Shown here: positions 52,335 through 62,332 of the stretch, piece after piece
Numbering within the stretch: the first letter of the stretch is position 1
Layout of the letters: each line of letters starts with the position of its first letter
From: Variovorax paradoxus
Lineage (GTDB): Bacteria; Pseudomonadota; Gammaproteobacteria; Burkholderiales; Burkholderiaceae_C
NCBI RefSeq assembly: GCF_009755665.1
Contig: NZ_CP046622.1
Coordinates: 4,402,001 to 4,466,000 of the forward strand
Direction: 5' to 3'
DNA length: 64,000 bases
Made by a program: the position numbers and the translations under genes
The notes under the pieces: model-generated
The model's input: only the letters and a program-made list of their open reading frames with translations
Databases searched by the model: none
Told to the model about the DNA's origin: nothing

Positions 52335-52349
52335 ACGTACATCGTACGT
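52335..52349. promoter_or_regulatory. TetR-type operator between regulator and redoxin
   Basis: ACGTAC-ATC-GTACGT is a perfect inverted repeat in the 75-bp divergent promoter region, 15 bases before the redoxin ATG. Its length and symmetry are typical of TetR-family operators. Confidence 0.7.
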
Positions 52350-52363
52350 TAAAGGAAATTCAG

Positions 52364-52942
52364 ATGAAACTCGCGTCCGGGGATGTAGCCCCCGTCATTG
52401 CTGCAAGCACGATCCATGGCAAGCCGGTCGACCTTCCGGACCCGATGTCGCGCCATGTGCACCTGCAGTTCCGTCGGTTCGCGGGCTGCCCCGTGTGCAA
52501 CTTCCACCTGCTCACGATGAGCAGGCGCCAGGCGGAAATTGCCGACGCGGGAATTCGCCAGGTCGTCTTCTTTCATTCGTCGCGCGAAGAAATGCTCAAG
52601 TACCAGGCACAGTTGCCGTTCGATTGCGTTGCTGACCCAGGCAAGAAGTACTTCAAGGCGTTCGGCGTCGAAACGTCCGTGCGGGCGCTGCTGAACCCGC
52701 GCGTCTTCTGGAGCGGGCTGCGGTGGGTGCTGACCGCCAGGCGCTTCTACACAAAGGCGGAGAACGGCATCCTTGGCCTGCCCGCTGATTTTTTTGTGGA
52801 TGCAGAGGGCCGCATCGTGGCCTGCAAGTACGGTGCGCACGCGGACGACCACTGGGAGGTCGACGAATTGCTGCAGCTGGCCAGCAAAGCGCGGCAGCCT
52901 TCGCAAGCGGCGCCGCTCATGGCGCCTGTAGCGCCCGGCTAG
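52364..52942 (+). CDS. Peroxiredoxin-like (AhpC/TSA fold) protein
   Basis: The 192-residue protein has a thioredoxin fold start (GDVAPVIAASTIHGKPVDL) and a CxxC site in RFAGCPVCNFHLL, where classical peroxiredoxins have a single peroxidatic cysteine. The later FDCVADPGKKYFKAFGVE segment is typical of AhpC/TSA relatives. It probably reduces peroxides or disulfides, but the substrate is open. AAAGGA lies before the ATG, and expression should be controlled by the divergent TetR gene. Its 3' end overlaps the convergent oxygenase gene by four bases. Confidence 0.85.
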   Translation: MKLASGDVAPVIAASTIHGKPVDLPDPMSRHVHLQFRRFAGCPVCNFHLLTMSRRQAEIADAGIRQVVFFHSSREEMLKYQAQLPFDCVADPGKKYFKAFGVETSVRALLNPRVFWSGLRWVLTARRFYTKAENGILGLPADFFVDAEGRIVACKYGAHADDHWEVDELLQLASKARQPSQAAPLMAPVAPG

Positions 52943-53733
52943 CCGTTCACCGCCCGCACGATCGCTTCTTCGACCGGGCAGCGCGCCTGCGGCGGCGCAT
53001 CGAGATTGAACGGTTGTGCGGGAAGCAATGGCGGCTGCGCCATGAAGCGCGGCTGCGTGCCGCGGTGCGGCTGGGCCGAATGCACCAGGAATGGATGGCA
53101 CAGGTACACGGTGCCCGCCGCGCCCGTCGCCAGCACCTCTGGCCGCGAGGCGGATTCTGCAAAGCCGTTGCGCACAAGTTCACCGAGCGACAGGCCTTCC
53201 TCGCCCGCCGGCGCCAGCACGCGGGCAATGTCGGCATGCGAGCCGGCGCGAATGCGCGTGGGCGCGTCGTCCTCGCCCACATCCGAGAACAGGAAGAGCA
53301 TCAGCAGCGCCCTACCTTTGGAGCGCATGTTCGCGCGCCATGACATGAAGTCCGGGCTCTCCAACCCGAAGCTCACGTCGATATGCCAGCCGGCGTCGCC
53401 TGGATCTTCGGCCGAGGGAAAGCGCACGGGAAAGGTGCCCATGCTGCGGCACGGCTGCCATCGGCCCGGGCCGACGAGCAGGTTGAAGGCATCGTGTAGG
53501 AGCGGTGTATTGGCGGCCTCGACGAAGGGCCGTTGCGGGTACATGCCGAGCCTGACAACGGGCTTCGTCCACGTCGACGGATCGTCTGGATTGCATCCGG
53601 TATCCCGCCAGAGAATCGTGCGGGCCTCCTCTGCGAGTTCGCGTGAAAAGGCGTTGTCGATGCGAAGGAAGCCGTCTCGGATGAAGGCTTCGGAGCGCGG
53701 GTCGTTCGCCGGAAGAATCGAGTATTCAGGCAT
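52939..53733 (-). CDS. Phytanoyl-CoA dioxygenase (PhyH)-like protein
   Basis: The 264-residue protein has the PhyH layout: FIRDGFLRIDNAFSRELAEEA near the start, the iron-binding H-x-D in GWHIDVSFG (about residue 117), and a distal histidine in HPFLVHSAQPHRG. These are Fe(II)/2-oxoglutarate oxygenases with varied small-molecule substrates. It converges with the redoxin gene and overlaps it by four bases. The substrate is unknown. Confidence 0.85.
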   Translation of the reverse strand: MPEYSILPANDPRSEAFIRDGFLRIDNAFSRELAEEARTILWRDTGCNPDDPSTWTKPVVRLGMYPQRPFVEAANTPLLHDAFNLLVGPGRWQPCRSMGTFPVRFPSAEDPGDAGWHIDVSFGLESPDFMSWRANMRSKGRALLMLFLFSDVGEDDAPTRIRAGSHADIARVLAPAGEEGLSLGELVRNGFAESASRPEVLATGAAGTVYLCHPFLVHSAQPHRGTQPRFMAQPPLLPAQPFNLDAPPQARCPVEEAIVRAVNG

Positions 53734-53793
53734 GTCGGTTGATTGATCGGGGCCGAAACAAAGATGTCCGCGAGGCGCCAGCCCGTTCGCCGG

Positions 53794-54480
53794 CTACCCC
53801 GCCTCGGAAATCCCGAGCTCCGAGCACACCCGCCCGACCAGCGCCTTCAGCGACGCAAGCTCGGCCTCGAGCCGCGCCACATTGGCCTTGAGTGCCGCAA
53901 CCTCGCCGAGCGATGCATCGTGCGACGCGTACGCTCCATCAGCCGAAGCGCCGCCAGGTCCGGCGACCTCTTCTGCCGGCGCACCGCTCAGCAGATGCGC
54001 CCAGCGGCTTTCGCGCGCACCGGGCAGGCGCGCGAGCTTGACGACCAGCGCACCGGCCGGCCGTTCGGCGAGTTCGTCAAGGAATCCTTCGACCGACGAG
54101 ATGTCGGCGAAGTTGTGCATGCGGTCGCAGGCAATGCGCAGCTCGCCGGCCGTTTGCGGGCCGCGCAGCATCAGCACGGTGAGCAGGATGACCGACTGGG
54201 ACGGAATGCGCAGCACGCGATCGATGTTGTGCTCATAGCGAAACGCTCGGCCGCCGCTGGTTTCCGCCACCAGGCTGTAGCCCTTCAGGCTGTCGATGGC
54301 GGCCTGCACCTGTGCCTCGCTGAGGTCGAGCACCGGGTTGCGGCTGGTCTTCTGGTTGCAGCCCGATACCAGCGAATTGAGCGTCAGCGGATAGCTGTCG
54401 GGCACCGTGCGCTGCTTTTCGGCCAGCACACCGAGCACGCGGGTTTCGACGAGCGAAAGAATGGGTAGGGCCTGGGTCAT
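53794..54480 (-). CDS. YceH (DUF480) family protein
   Basis: The 228-residue protein starts with the conserved LSLVETRVLGVLAEKQRTVPDSYPLTLNSLVSGCNQKTSR and has two winged-helix units in the first 160 residues, then a variable linker and a C-terminal coiled coil (LKANVARLEAELASLKALV). The family is widespread in Proteobacteria without an established function; a DNA-binding role is inferred from the fold. Confidence 0.92.
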   Translation of the reverse strand: MTQALPILSLVETRVLGVLAEKQRTVPDSYPLTLNSLVSGCNQKTSRNPVLDLSEAQVQAAIDSLKGYSLVAETSGGRAFRYEHNIDRVLRIPSQSVILLTVLMLRGPQTAGELRIACDRMHNFADISSVEGFLDELAERPAGALVVKLARLPGARESRWAHLLSGAPAEEVAGPGGASADGAYASHDASLGEVAALKANVARLEAELASLKALVGRVCSELGISEAG

Positions 54481-54523
54481 GACTCGGAAATTCTGGATGA
54501 AAACGTTGGCGGCAACTGCCGGC

Positions 54524-55258
54524 TCATGGTGCGGTCACGCCGAATATCGGACCCAGCTCCCTCGTGAGGTCGCTGCGCCGCAACGCAAGCGAATACAGCG
54601 CCGACACGGTGCCATCGAGGTAGAGCGCATCGCGGCAATGCAGCACGTCGCGAAAGTAGAGCGCGAACTCGTAGAAGTTCACCGGCTGCTCGCTGATCAC
54701 GAAAATTGCCGTGTGGCCCGACACGCCCACGCCGTTGCGGATCTTGCGCGAGTCCGAATTGGGAATGAAGGCCGGATGCACCACGCCGTGGCGCAGCAGC
54801 AGCGGGCCCGATTGGGTCGCCAGCCGAACGCCCTTCTTCGAAAGCGCCGGATATTCCGACGATTCGACCACGCGCGGCCCGGCATCGGACACCAGGAACA
54901 CGCCGTTCGGCTTGAGAAAGAAGTTGCCGGCGCCCGCCGACAGGTTGAGCGGCGAAACCTCGCGCCCCTCCTGCACCAGCAGCCCCACGGGCGAAAAGTC
55001 GGCGTGGTACATGCCGGCATTCATCGCGAACAGCAGCTGCCGGTTGCGGCCCGCAAGCCAGGCTTCGAGGCGTTCGAGGCTCTTGAACTCGACGCCGGTG
55101 TCGTCGCGCAGGAACAGTTCGAGCCGCTCCGTGCGCAGGTCGACCCTGACGACGGTGTAGCGCGGCGGATCTTCCGCCGCGGCTGCCGTGGCGGCCATGC
55201 CGGCCGCACTGGCCACGCCGGCTGCGCACAGTGCCAGCAGAAGCAGCAGCTTTCTCAT
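54524..55258 (-). CDS. Exported phosphodiester glycosidase-family (DUF2233) protein
   Basis: The 244-residue protein has a signal peptide (about residues 1-27) and the NAGPA-like fold motifs [20 protein letters not shown] and [12 protein letters not shown], which hold the conserved asparagine/glycine and aspartate/glycine residues. Human NAGPA removes GlcNAc from mannose-6-phosphate; bacterial members are mostly uncharacterised cell-surface or periplasmic hydrolases. It is separated from the IDH gene by 25 bases on the same strand. Confidence 0.85.
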   Translation of the reverse strand: MRKLLLLLALCAAGVASAAGMAATAAAAEDPPRYTVVRVDLRTERLELFLRDDTGVEFKSLERLEAWLAGRNRQLLFAMNAGMYHADFSPVGLLVQEGREVSPLNLSAGAGNFFLKPNGVFLVSDAGPRVVESSEYPALSKKGVRLATQSGPLLLRHGVVHPAFIPNSDSRKIRNGVGVSGHTAIFVISEQPVNFYEFALYFRDVLHCRDALYLDGTVSALYSLALRRSDLTRELGPIFGVTAP

Positions 55259-55283
55259 GAAGCGATGGAAAGCCGCCTGCGCT

Positions 55284-56315
55284 TCAGCCGTTCTGGATGC
55301 GGCTGACCAGCGCCTTGGTGAACGCCGCCGTGTTGGCGGTGCCGCCGAGGTCGCCGGTGCGCACCTTGTCGATGTTGAGCGTGTCGTCGATGGCCTTGCG
55401 CAGGCGCGTGGCCAGGTCGGGCAGCTTCACGTGCTCGAGCATCAGCGCGGCGGCCAGCAGCAGCGCCGTCGGATTGGCGATGCCCTTGCCGGCGATGTCG
55501 GGCGCGGAGCCGTGTACGGCCTCAAAAATTGCAGCGTCGGCGCCGATGTTGGCGCCCGGTGCCATGCCCAGGCCGCCCACCAGACCGGCCACCAGGTCGG
55601 AAAGGATGTCGCCGAACAGGTTGGTGGTCACCAGCATGTCGAACTGCCACGGGTTGAGCACCAGCTTCATTGCGCAGGCGTCGACGATGATCGAGTCGAG
55701 TTCGAACTTGCCCTTGTACTTTCTCTCGTACAGGTCGAGACCCGTCTCCAGGAACAGGCCGGTCAGCACCTTCATGATGTTGGCCTTGTGGACCAGCGTG
55801 ACCTTCTTGCGGCCCGTGGCAATGGCGGTCTCGAATGCGTATTCGAGCAGGCGAAGGCAGCCCTGGCGCGTGTTGATGCCGGTGGCCATGCCCACGGCAT
55901 GCGGGTCTCCGTCGATGCGCACATAGTGCTCGTGGCCGATGTAGAGGCCTTCGAGGTTTTCGCGCACGACCATCAGGTCGATCTTGTCGAAGCGGCCGCC
56001 CGGAACGATGGTGCGGGCGGGGCGCAGGTTGGCATAAAGCTGGAATTCTTCGCGCAGGCGCACGTTCGACGAGCGGTAGCCACCGCCCGACGGGGTTTCG
56101 AGCGGGCCCTTGAGCGCCAGGCGGGTGCGGCGGATGCTGTCCAGCGTGGCCTGGGGCAGCGGATCGCCCGAGGCCTTGACGCCGCCGAGGCCGGCAATCT
56201 GGCGGTCCCACTCGAAGGGAGCCTTCAGCGCATCGAAAGCGGCCAGCGTGGCGTCGACGATTTCGGGGCCGATGCCATCGCCGGGAATCAGGGTTGCGGG
56301 AATGGGGGTGGTCAT
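55284..56315 (-). CDS. NAD-type isocitrate dehydrogenase family protein
   Basis: The 343-residue beta-decarboxylating dehydrogenase has [14 protein letters not shown], the substrate arginine region [22 protein letters not shown], the metal aspartates in [20 protein letters not shown], and a C-terminal [13 protein letters not shown] segment seen in NAD-dependent isocitrate dehydrogenases rather than in isopropylmalate dehydrogenase. It probably makes 2-oxoglutarate and NADH; the cofactor preference is inferred. It is monocistronic or leads into the glycosidase gene. Confidence 0.88.
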   Translation of the reverse strand: MTTPIPATLIPGDGIGPEIVDATLAAFDALKAPFEWDRQIAGLGGVKASGDPLPQATLDSIRRTRLALKGPLETPSGGGYRSSNVRLREEFQLYANLRPARTIVPGGRFDKIDLMVVRENLEGLYIGHEHYVRIDGDPHAVGMATGINTRQGCLRLLEYAFETAIATGRKKVTLVHKANIMKVLTGLFLETGLDLYERKYKGKFELDSIIVDACAMKLVLNPWQFDMLVTTNLFGDILSDLVAGLVGGLGMAPGANIGADAAIFEAVHGSAPDIAGKGIANPTALLLAAALMLEHVKLPDLATRLRKAIDDTLNIDKVRTGDLGGTANTAAFTKALVSRIQNG

Positions 56316-56615
56316 CGGAAAACTCGCTTTCTGTGTATCTATCTTGTATATCTCTTCGCCATATCAGGGGGAGCGTTGGCGAAATGCGCGGGGTGGAGCA
56401 TACGTCGCGCGGGAGACACCCCGCGGGCTTTCGGGTCACTTGGGACGCGGCGAAGCGGCAAACCGGGTAGCCCGGGGGAAATTCCGGCAAGTGCGGGCGG
56501 TGAGATCGGGGGCATTCGGCAGGGTGCAATACAGCCACCTAAAATGCCCGGTTCCCGGAAGCGGCCGCAGGCTGCCTCCGAAGCCAGTCAGCCACTCCCG
56601 AAAGCGCCCTCCCCG
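56316..56615. other. Divergent intergenic region IDH-metG
   Basis: This 300-bp gap separates two divergent genes. Next to the IDH start it has an AT-rich stretch (TGTATCTATCTTGTATATCT, 56333-56352) that may hold the IDH promoter on the minus strand. The rest is GC-rich with no convincing ORF, hairpin terminator or repeat; an in-frame extension of metG through it has poor coding character. Confidence 0.5.
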
Positions 56616-58718
56616 ATGTCCGCCCCGCGCAAGCTCTTCGTTACCACCGCCCTGCCGTATGCCAACGGCAAGTTCCATATCGGCCACATGATGGAATACA
56701 TCCAGGCCGACATCTGGGTGCGGAACCAGCGAATGAATGGCGCCGAGGTCAACTTCGTCTGTGCCGACGACGCGCACGGCGCGGCCATCACCATTGCGGC
56801 CGACAAGGCCGGCGTGACGCCGCAGGCCTTCGTGGCCGAGATCGCGGCGGGCCGCAAGCCCTACCTCGACGGCTACTACATCTCGTTCGACAACTGGCAC
56901 TCGACCGACGCGCCCGAGAACCACCAGCTTGCGCAGGACATCTACCGCGACCTGCGCGCCAACGGCTTCATCAGCACCAAGAGCGTCGAGCAGTTCTACG
57001 ACCCGGCCAAGGGCATGTTCCTGGCCGACCGCTTCATCAAGGGCGAGTGCCCGAACTGCCACGCAAAAGACCAATACGGCGACAACTGCGAGGTGTGTGG
57101 CGCCGTGTACGCGCCCACCGAGCTGATCAACCCCTACTCGGCCCTCTCGGGCGCCAAGCCCGAGCTGCGCAGCTCGGACCACTTCTTCTTCAAGCTCTCG
57201 GACCCGCGCTGCGAGGCCTACCTGAAGGACTGGACCGCGGCCCCGGGGCATGTGCAATCCGAGGTGCAGAACAAGATCCGCGAGTGGCTCTACAAGGACG
57301 ACGAGGGCAAGGGCGGCCTGGGCGACTGGGACATCAGCCGCGACGCGCCGTACTTCGGCATCGAGATCCCGGATGCGCCGGGCAAGTACTTCTACGTGTG
57401 GCTCGACGCGCCCGTAGGCTACCTGGCCTCGCTGAAGAACCTGCTGGACAAGCGCTGCATCGAACTCGGCGGCGACGGCATCTCGTACACCGAGTACATG
57501 GCCGACCCCGACCTGGAGCAGGTGCACTTCATCGGCAAGGACATCATCACCTTCCATACGCTGTTCTGGCCCGCGATGCTGCATTTCAGCGGCCGCAAGG
57601 CGCCCGATGCGGTGTACGTGCACGGCCACCTGACGGTGAGCGGCGAGAAGATGAGCAAGAGCCGCGGCACCGGCATCGATCCGCTCAAGTACCTTTCGAT
57701 CGGCCTCGATCCCGAATGGCTTCGCTACTACATCGCCGCCAAGCTCAATGGCCGCAACGAGGACATCGACTTCAACCCCGAAGACTTCGTAGCGCGCGTC
57801 AACAGCGACCTCGTGGGCAAGTACATCAACATTGCGAGCCGCGCGGCGGGCTTCATCGGCAAGCGCTTCGGCGGCAAGCTGGGTGAAATTTCGGCCGACG
57901 GCGACGCACTGCTGTTTGCGCTGCGCGACGCGGCGCCGCAGCTGCATTCGCTGTACGACGGCCGCGACTACGCCCGCGCGCTGCGCGAGGTGATGGCGCT
58001 GGCCGACAAGGTGAACGAGTACGTCGACCAGAACAAGCCCTGGGAGCTCGCCAAGAAGGAAGGCCAGGAGGCGCGCCTGCATGACGTCTGCACGGTGTGC
58101 ATCGAGGCTTTCCGCCTGCTCACGCTGTACCTGAAGCCGGTGCTGCCGGCACTCGCCGTCAACGTCGAGGCCTTCCTCCAGATTGCACCGCTGACCTGGG
58201 CCGATGCCGCGCAGGCGCTGCCCGTTGGCCATGCCATCGGCGAATACAAGCACCTGATGCAGCGCGCCGACGCGAAGATGGTCGACAAGCTGTTCGATGC
58301 GCCCGAGCCAGCGGCAACAGCCGCCGCGGCCGTGGAGGCCGCGGCCGGTGCGCTGCCCGGCGGCGAAGCCATCGCGCCCACCATCACCATCGACGACTTC
58401 GCGAAGATCGACCTGCGCATCGCGAAGATTGTGGCCTGCGAGAAGGTCGAAGGCTCGACCAAGCTGCTGCGCCTGACGCTGGACGCGGGCGAAGAAAAGA
58501 CGCGCAACGTGTTCAGCGGCATCGCCTCGGCCTACCAGCCCGAGCAGCTCGTGGGCAAGCTCACGGTGCTGGTTGCCAACCTGGCGCCGCGCAAGATGAA
58601 GTTCGGCATCAGCGAAGGCATGGTGCTGGCCGCCAGCCATGGCGACGAAAAAGCCAACCCTGGCATCCATGTGCTCGAACCCTGGCCCGGCGCCACGCCC
58701 GGCATGCGGGTTCGCTGA
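56616..58718 (+). CDS. metG: Methionyl-tRNA synthetase
   Basis: The 700-residue class I synthetase has the HIGH motif in GKFHIGHM, a zinc-binding insert ([18 protein letters not shown]), the KMSKS loop in [11 protein letters not shown], an anticodon domain, and a C-terminal tRNA-binding EMAP-like dimerisation domain (about 590-700, [21 protein letters not shown]). The reading frame is open far upstream, but family members start at [18 protein letters not shown]. Length matches the E. coli type (677). Confidence 0.97.
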   Translation: MSAPRKLFVTTALPYANGKFHIGHMMEYIQADIWVRNQRMNGAEVNFVCADDAHGAAITIAADKAGVTPQAFVAEIAAGRKPYLDGYYISFDNWHSTDAPENHQLAQDIYRDLRANGFISTKSVEQFYDPAKGMFLADRFIKGECPNCHAKDQYGDNCEVCGAVYAPTELINPYSALSGAKPELRSSDHFFFKLSDPRCEAYLKDWTAAPGHVQSEVQNKIREWLYKDDEGKGGLGDWDISRDAPYFGIEIPDAPGKYFYVWLDAPVGYLASLKNLLDKRCIELGGDGISYTEYMADPDLEQVHFIGKDIITFHTLFWPAMLHFSGRKAPDAVYVHGHLTVSGEKMSKSRGTGIDPLKYLSIGLDPEWLRYYIAAKLNGRNEDIDFNPEDFVARVNSDLVGKYINIASRAAGFIGKRFGGKLGEISADGDALLFALRDAAPQLHSLYDGRDYARALREVMALADKVNEYVDQNKPWELAKKEGQEARLHDVCTVCIEAFRLLTLYLKPVLPALAVNVEAFLQIAPLTWADAAQALPVGHAIGEYKHLMQRADAKMVDKLFDAPEPAATAAAAVEAAAGALPGGEAIAPTITIDDFAKIDLRIAKIVACEKVEGSTKLLRLTLDAGEEKTRNVFSGIASAYQPEQLVGKLTVLVANLAPRKMKFGISEGMVLAASHGDEKANPGIHVLEPWPGATPGMRVR

Positions 58719-58738
58719 TTTTTCGAGAGGACCGCACC

Positions 58739-58936
58739 ATGCTGAAGCGAGCCATCCTTCTGTTGTCATTCGCGGCCATGCTGAGCGGCTGCGCGGTGGT
58801 GACCGTGGCAGGTACCGCCGTGAGCGTGGGTGCCGGCGCGGTGGGCCTGGCCGCCGATGCCGCCATCGGCACTGCGCGCATCACCGGCAAGGCCGTGGGT
58901 GCGGCGGCCGACGCGGTGATTCCCGACAGCGACTGA
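58739..58936 (+). CDS. Small lipoprotein (NF038104-type)
   Basis: The 65-residue protein has a lipobox signal (LLSFAAMLSGC, Cys near residue 18) and a Gly/Ala/Val-rich mature part (VAGTAVSVGAGAVGLAADAA) ending with KAVGAAADAVIP. From memory it matches a family of tiny lipoproteins found after metG or in similar settings. GAGAGGACC precedes the ATG. Function unknown. Confidence 0.82.
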   Translation: MLKRAILLLSFAAMLSGCAVVTVAGTAVSVGAGAVGLAADAAIGTARITGKAVGAAADAVIPDSD

Positions 58937-58982
58937 ACCGCGCGGCCGGCCATGCCGGCATGGGGTACACAATGGGTGCCCC

Positions 58983-60659
58983 ATGCATTCACCGCTGAAC
59001 ATCACCCGCTTTCGCCCGCGTCTGCTGGACGCCATGGCGGGCTACGACCGGGGACGCTTCTTCAAGGACCTGGGCGCAGGCGCCACCGTCGGCATCGTCG
59101 CGCTGCCGCTGGCCATGGCCTTTGCCATCGCCTCCGGGCTCAAGCCAGAAGCGGGCATCTGGACGGCGATCATCGCGGGCTTTCTGATCTCGCTCCTGGG
59201 CGGCTCGGCGGTGCAGATCGGCGGACCCGCCGGCGCCTTCATCGTGATCGTCTACGGCATCGTCGAACGCTACGGCCTTGCCAACCTGCTGATCTCGACC
59301 GCCTGCGCCGGCGTGCTGCTGTTCGCGGCGGGGCTTTTCGGGCTCGGCCGGCTGGTGCGCTTCGTGCCGCTGTCGATCGTGGTCGGGTTCACCAACGGCA
59401 TCGCGGTGCTCATTCTCCTGTCGCAGCTCAAGGACCTGCTCGGCCTCACGGTGGAGAAGATGCCGGCCGACGTGTTCTCGCAGCTGCACGCCATGGCGCT
59501 GCAGATCGGCACCTTCAATCCCTATGCCTTTGCACTGGGGCTGGCCTGCGTGATCGGCCTGATGATCTGGCCGCTGCTGCTGCAGGGTGAATCGAAGGTG
59601 GGCCATGCGGTGCAGCGGCTGGCGGGGCGCCTTGCACGAACACGCGCGGTGCAGGTGGGCGCGCGCATGCCGGGGCCCATCGTCGCGCTGGTCACGCTCA
59701 CGCTGGTGTCGTGGGGTTTCGAGCTGCCGGTGGAAACCATCGGCACGCGCTTCGGCGGCATTCCCGAAGGCTTGCCGACCTTCGCGCTGCCCGACTTTTC
59801 ATGGGAAACGGTCAAGCAGCTGGTCACACCCACGCTGACCATCGCGCTGCTGGGCGCCATCGAGTCGCTGCTGTGCGCCCGGGTGGCCGACCAGATCAGC
59901 GGGCAGCCGCGCCACGACCCGAACCAGGAGCTGATGGCCCAAGGCATCGCCAACCTGGTGACGCCCTTCTTCGGCGGCATGCCGGCCACCGGCACCATTG
60001 CGCGGACCGTGACCAACATTCGCTCGGGCGGCAACTCGCCGGTCGCAGGCATCGTGCATGCGGTCACGTTGATGGTGGTCGTGCTGCTGGCGGCACCGCT
60101 CGCGCGCCATGTGCCGCTCGCGGTGCTGGCGGGCATTCTGGTGTTCGTGGGCCTCAACATGGGCGAGTGGCGCGAGTTCACGCCCGGCCAGCTGCGGCAC
60201 TTCAGCCGCCACTACCGGCTGCTGATGCTCGGCACCTTCTTTCTTACCGTCGTATTCGACCTGACGGTGGCGGTGCAGGTGGGCATCGTGCTCGCTTGCG
60301 CGCTTTTCATCCGGCGCATGAGCGGGCTTTTCAGCGTCGAACTGGTCACCATGCAGCCGCCGGTGCTCACCTACCGGCTGTATGGCGCGCTGTTCTTCGG
60401 GGCTGCGGCCAAGCTGGACGAGGCCGTGAACGCGGCCGAGAGCGCCCCGCGCGGCATGACGGTGGTGCTGGACGCCACGCACCTCATCTACCTGGACGCG
60501 ACCGGCGTCGACTCGCTGCGGCAGCTGCATCGCGCGGTGCTGGCGCGCGACGGGCTGCTGCGGCTGGAGTCGCTGCAGCCGCAGCCGCTCGAGGTGATCG
60601 TGCGCTCGGGCTTTGCCGACGAGCTGACGAGCGGCCGGCCGCACGACGCGGAAGGCTAG
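58983..60659 (+). CDS. SulP-family anion transporter with STAS domain
   Basis: The 558-residue protein has ten or more membrane helices with the SulP signature (LGAGATVGIVALPLAMAFAIASGLKPEAGIW) and GGMPATGTIARTVTNIRSGG, then a cytoplasmic STAS domain (about 440-545, MTVVLDATHLIYLDATGVDSLRQL). Relatives carry sulfate, bicarbonate or dicarboxylates; the substrate here cannot be assigned. No carbonic anhydrase domain is attached. Sulfate or molybdate uptake would both be plausible in this cell. Confidence 0.9.
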   Translation: MHSPLNITRFRPRLLDAMAGYDRGRFFKDLGAGATVGIVALPLAMAFAIASGLKPEAGIWTAIIAGFLISLLGGSAVQIGGPAGAFIVIVYGIVERYGLANLLISTACAGVLLFAAGLFGLGRLVRFVPLSIVVGFTNGIAVLILLSQLKDLLGLTVEKMPADVFSQLHAMALQIGTFNPYAFALGLACVIGLMIWPLLLQGESKVGHAVQRLAGRLARTRAVQVGARMPGPIVALVTLTLVSWGFELPVETIGTRFGGIPEGLPTFALPDFSWETVKQLVTPTLTIALLGAIESLLCARVADQISGQPRHDPNQELMAQGIANLVTPFFGGMPATGTIARTVTNIRSGGNSPVAGIVHAVTLMVVVLLAAPLARHVPLAVLAGILVFVGLNMGEWREFTPGQLRHFSRHYRLLMLGTFFLTVVFDLTVAVQVGIVLACALFIRRMSGLFSVELVTMQPPVLTYRLYGALFFGAAAKLDEAVNAAESAPRGMTVVLDATHLIYLDATGVDSLRQLHRAVLARDGLLRLESLQPQPLEVIVRSGFADELTSGRPHDAEG

Positions 60660-61159
60660 TTCGCCTCGGTGCTCCGGTCGGGCGAGGAGCCGCTGCGCAC
60701 CACGCGCTGGTCGTCGTTGAGCGTGGCGGTAAACACCATGGGCGAATTGGGCGGCTGCACCCAGCGCCATTCCCATTCGGTTTCGCGCTTGAGCGCGTAG
60801 GGCGTGACCTTGGCGGGCTTGCCGAGCAGCTTGCGCAGGTCTTCCATCATCATGCCGGGCTGCACCTTGGCAAAATTCTCGGGTGTGAGCACCTGGCGCA
60901 GCGCGCTCATCTTGCCGTCGGCGCCGATGGTGATCATGTAGTTTTTCTGGCCCTGCGGCTGGCGGTTGTACTCAAGCACGCGGCCGTTGGGCACGTCCCA
61001 GATGTTCTCGGGCTCGCCGAACCGGGCGCGCACATCGGCCTCGGTGGACACGCCTTCCTCCAGTTCGCTAATGCGCTGCGGGTCGCATCCCGCAAGCCCC
61101 ATGACCGCCGCCAGCAAGGCCGCTGCCGTGCCGATCCGCCACTGTTGTCGTCGCTTCAT
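60656..61159 (-). CDS. OmlA/SmpA (BamE-like) lipoprotein
   Basis: The 167-residue lipoprotein has a lipobox (VMGLAGC, Cys near residue 25) and a two-repeat SmpA/OmlA-like region: ISELEEGVSTEADVRARFGEPENIW and VQPGMMMEDLRKLLGKPAKV. BamE-type proteins help the outer-membrane beta-barrel machinery; this one may be a paralogue. It overlaps the SulP gene tail by four bases in the convergent direction and is divergent from the DUF3460 gene. Confidence 0.87.
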   Translation of the reverse strand: MKRRQQWRIGTAAALLAAVMGLAGCDPQRISELEEGVSTEADVRARFGEPENIWDVPNGRVLEYNRQPQGQKNYMITIGADGKMSALRQVLTPENFAKVQPGMMMEDLRKLLGKPAKVTPYALKRETEWEWRWVQPPNSPMVFTATLNDDQRVVRSGSSPDRSTEAN

Positions 61160-61198
61160 GCCATCCCCGGTAAAATTCGCGCTACAAAGGTCCAGTCT

Positions 61199-61405
61199 AT
61201 GTCCATCTTCCGCCGCCCCCACTACACCTCCGAGATCACCAGCTTCATCGAGGAGATGAAAGAAAAGAAGCCGACGCTGGAAGCCGAACAGCGCGCCGGC
61301 CGCGCCCTGCTGTGGGACAAACACCTCGACCGCAGCCTGCTCGAGGAATACAGCGAAGCCCGCGTGCCGCAGCAGCCGTACGTCTACCAGACCCAAAGCA
61401 AATAA
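61199..61405 (+). CDS. DUF3460 small protein
   Basis: The 68-residue protein (MSIFRRPHYTSEITSFIEEM...) is charged and helical with a conserved centre GRALLWDKHLDRSLLEEYSEARVPQQPYVYQ. It belongs to a small family restricted mostly to Burkholderiales; its function is unknown. It lies divergent from the OmlA-like gene and 70 bases before scpA, with which it may be co-transcribed. Confidence 0.87.
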   Translation: MSIFRRPHYTSEITSFIEEMKEKKPTLEAEQRAGRALLWDKHLDRSLLEEYSEARVPQQPYVYQTQSK

Positions 61406-61449
61406 TGGTGCCCAGCCGGCATCCATCGTTGGCCATCATCGCGCCCGCA

Positions 61450-61466
61450 GCTATTGAAATGATAGC
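61450..61466. repeat. Short AT-rich hairpin repeat
   Basis: GCTAT-TGAAATG-ATAGC is a perfect 5-bp inverted repeat in an otherwise GC-rich setting, 10 bases before the scpA start. The same kind of GCTAT...ATAGC hairpin is, from memory, widely scattered in Comamonadaceae genomes. Confidence 0.5.
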
Positions 61467-61475
61467 AAGCGCCCG

Positions 61476-62312
61476 ATGAAGGACAACGAGGACAACGACA
61501 CGCTCGTGGCCAGCATGCCCGACGTGGTCGACCAGGTCGCGCTCGCCAGGCTCTATGGCGAGCCGTTGTTCGCGATGCCGAAGGACCTGTACATCCCGCC
61601 CGAGGCGCTGCAGGTCTTTCTCGAGGCCTTCGAAGGCCCGCTGGACTTGCTGCTCTACCTCATCAGGAAGCAGAACTTCAACATCCTCGACATCCCGATG
61701 GCGGGGCTCACGCGGCAATACCTGAGCTACGTCGACGAGATTCGCCAGACCAACCTGGAACTCGCGGCCGAGTACCTGCTGATGGCCGCGATGCTGATCG
61801 AGATCAAGTCGCGCATGCTGCTGCCGCCCAAGAAGGTGGCCGACGGCGAAGAGGCCGAAGACCCGCGCGCGGAGCTGGTGCGCCGCCTGCTCGAATATGA
61901 GCAGACCAAGCTGCAGGCCGCCGCCATCAGCGCCATGCCGACCTACGGGCGCGACTTCTGGAAGGGGCAGGTCTACATCGAGCAATCGCTCAAGCCCCGC
62001 TTCCCCGACGTGAACGTGGTCGAGCTGCGCGACGCATGGGCCGACATCATGAAGCGCGCCAAGCTCGTGCAGCACCACAAGATCTCGCGCGAAGAGCTCA
62101 ACGTGCGCGAGCACATGAGCATCGTGCTGCGGCACTTGCAGGGGCAGCGCTTCGTGGAATTCGAAAAGCTGTTCGACGTGTCGCGCGGCGCGCCGGTGCT
62201 GATCGTCACCTTCATCGCGATGCTCGAGCTCGCGAAGGAAACGCTGATCGACATCACGCAGGCCGAGGCCTTCGCGCCCATCTACGTCCGGCTGGCGTAC
62301 TCGCCGGCCTGA
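61476..62312 (+). CDS. scpA: Segregation and condensation protein A
   Basis: The 278-residue kleisin subunit of the bacterial SMC complex has the N-terminal SMC-binding segment FEGPLDLLLYLIRKQNFNILDIPMAGLTRQYL and the C-terminal winged helix (VTFIAMLELAKETLIDITQAEAFAPI). It bridges SMC heads with ScpB during chromosome condensation. An extra N-terminal 45 residues precede the core, as in related species. scpB is not adjacent. Confidence 0.95.
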   Translation: MKDNEDNDTLVASMPDVVDQVALARLYGEPLFAMPKDLYIPPEALQVFLEAFEGPLDLLLYLIRKQNFNILDIPMAGLTRQYLSYVDEIRQTNLELAAEYLLMAAMLIEIKSRMLLPPKKVADGEEAEDPRAELVRRLLEYEQTKLQAAAISAMPTYGRDFWKGQVYIEQSLKPRFPDVNVVELRDAWADIMKRAKLVQHHKISREELNVREHMSIVLRHLQGQRFVEFEKLFDVSRGAPVLIVTFIAMLELAKETLIDITQAEAFAPIYVRLAYSPA

Positions 62313-62332
62313 CCTTTCCGGCTCTTGCGCCT

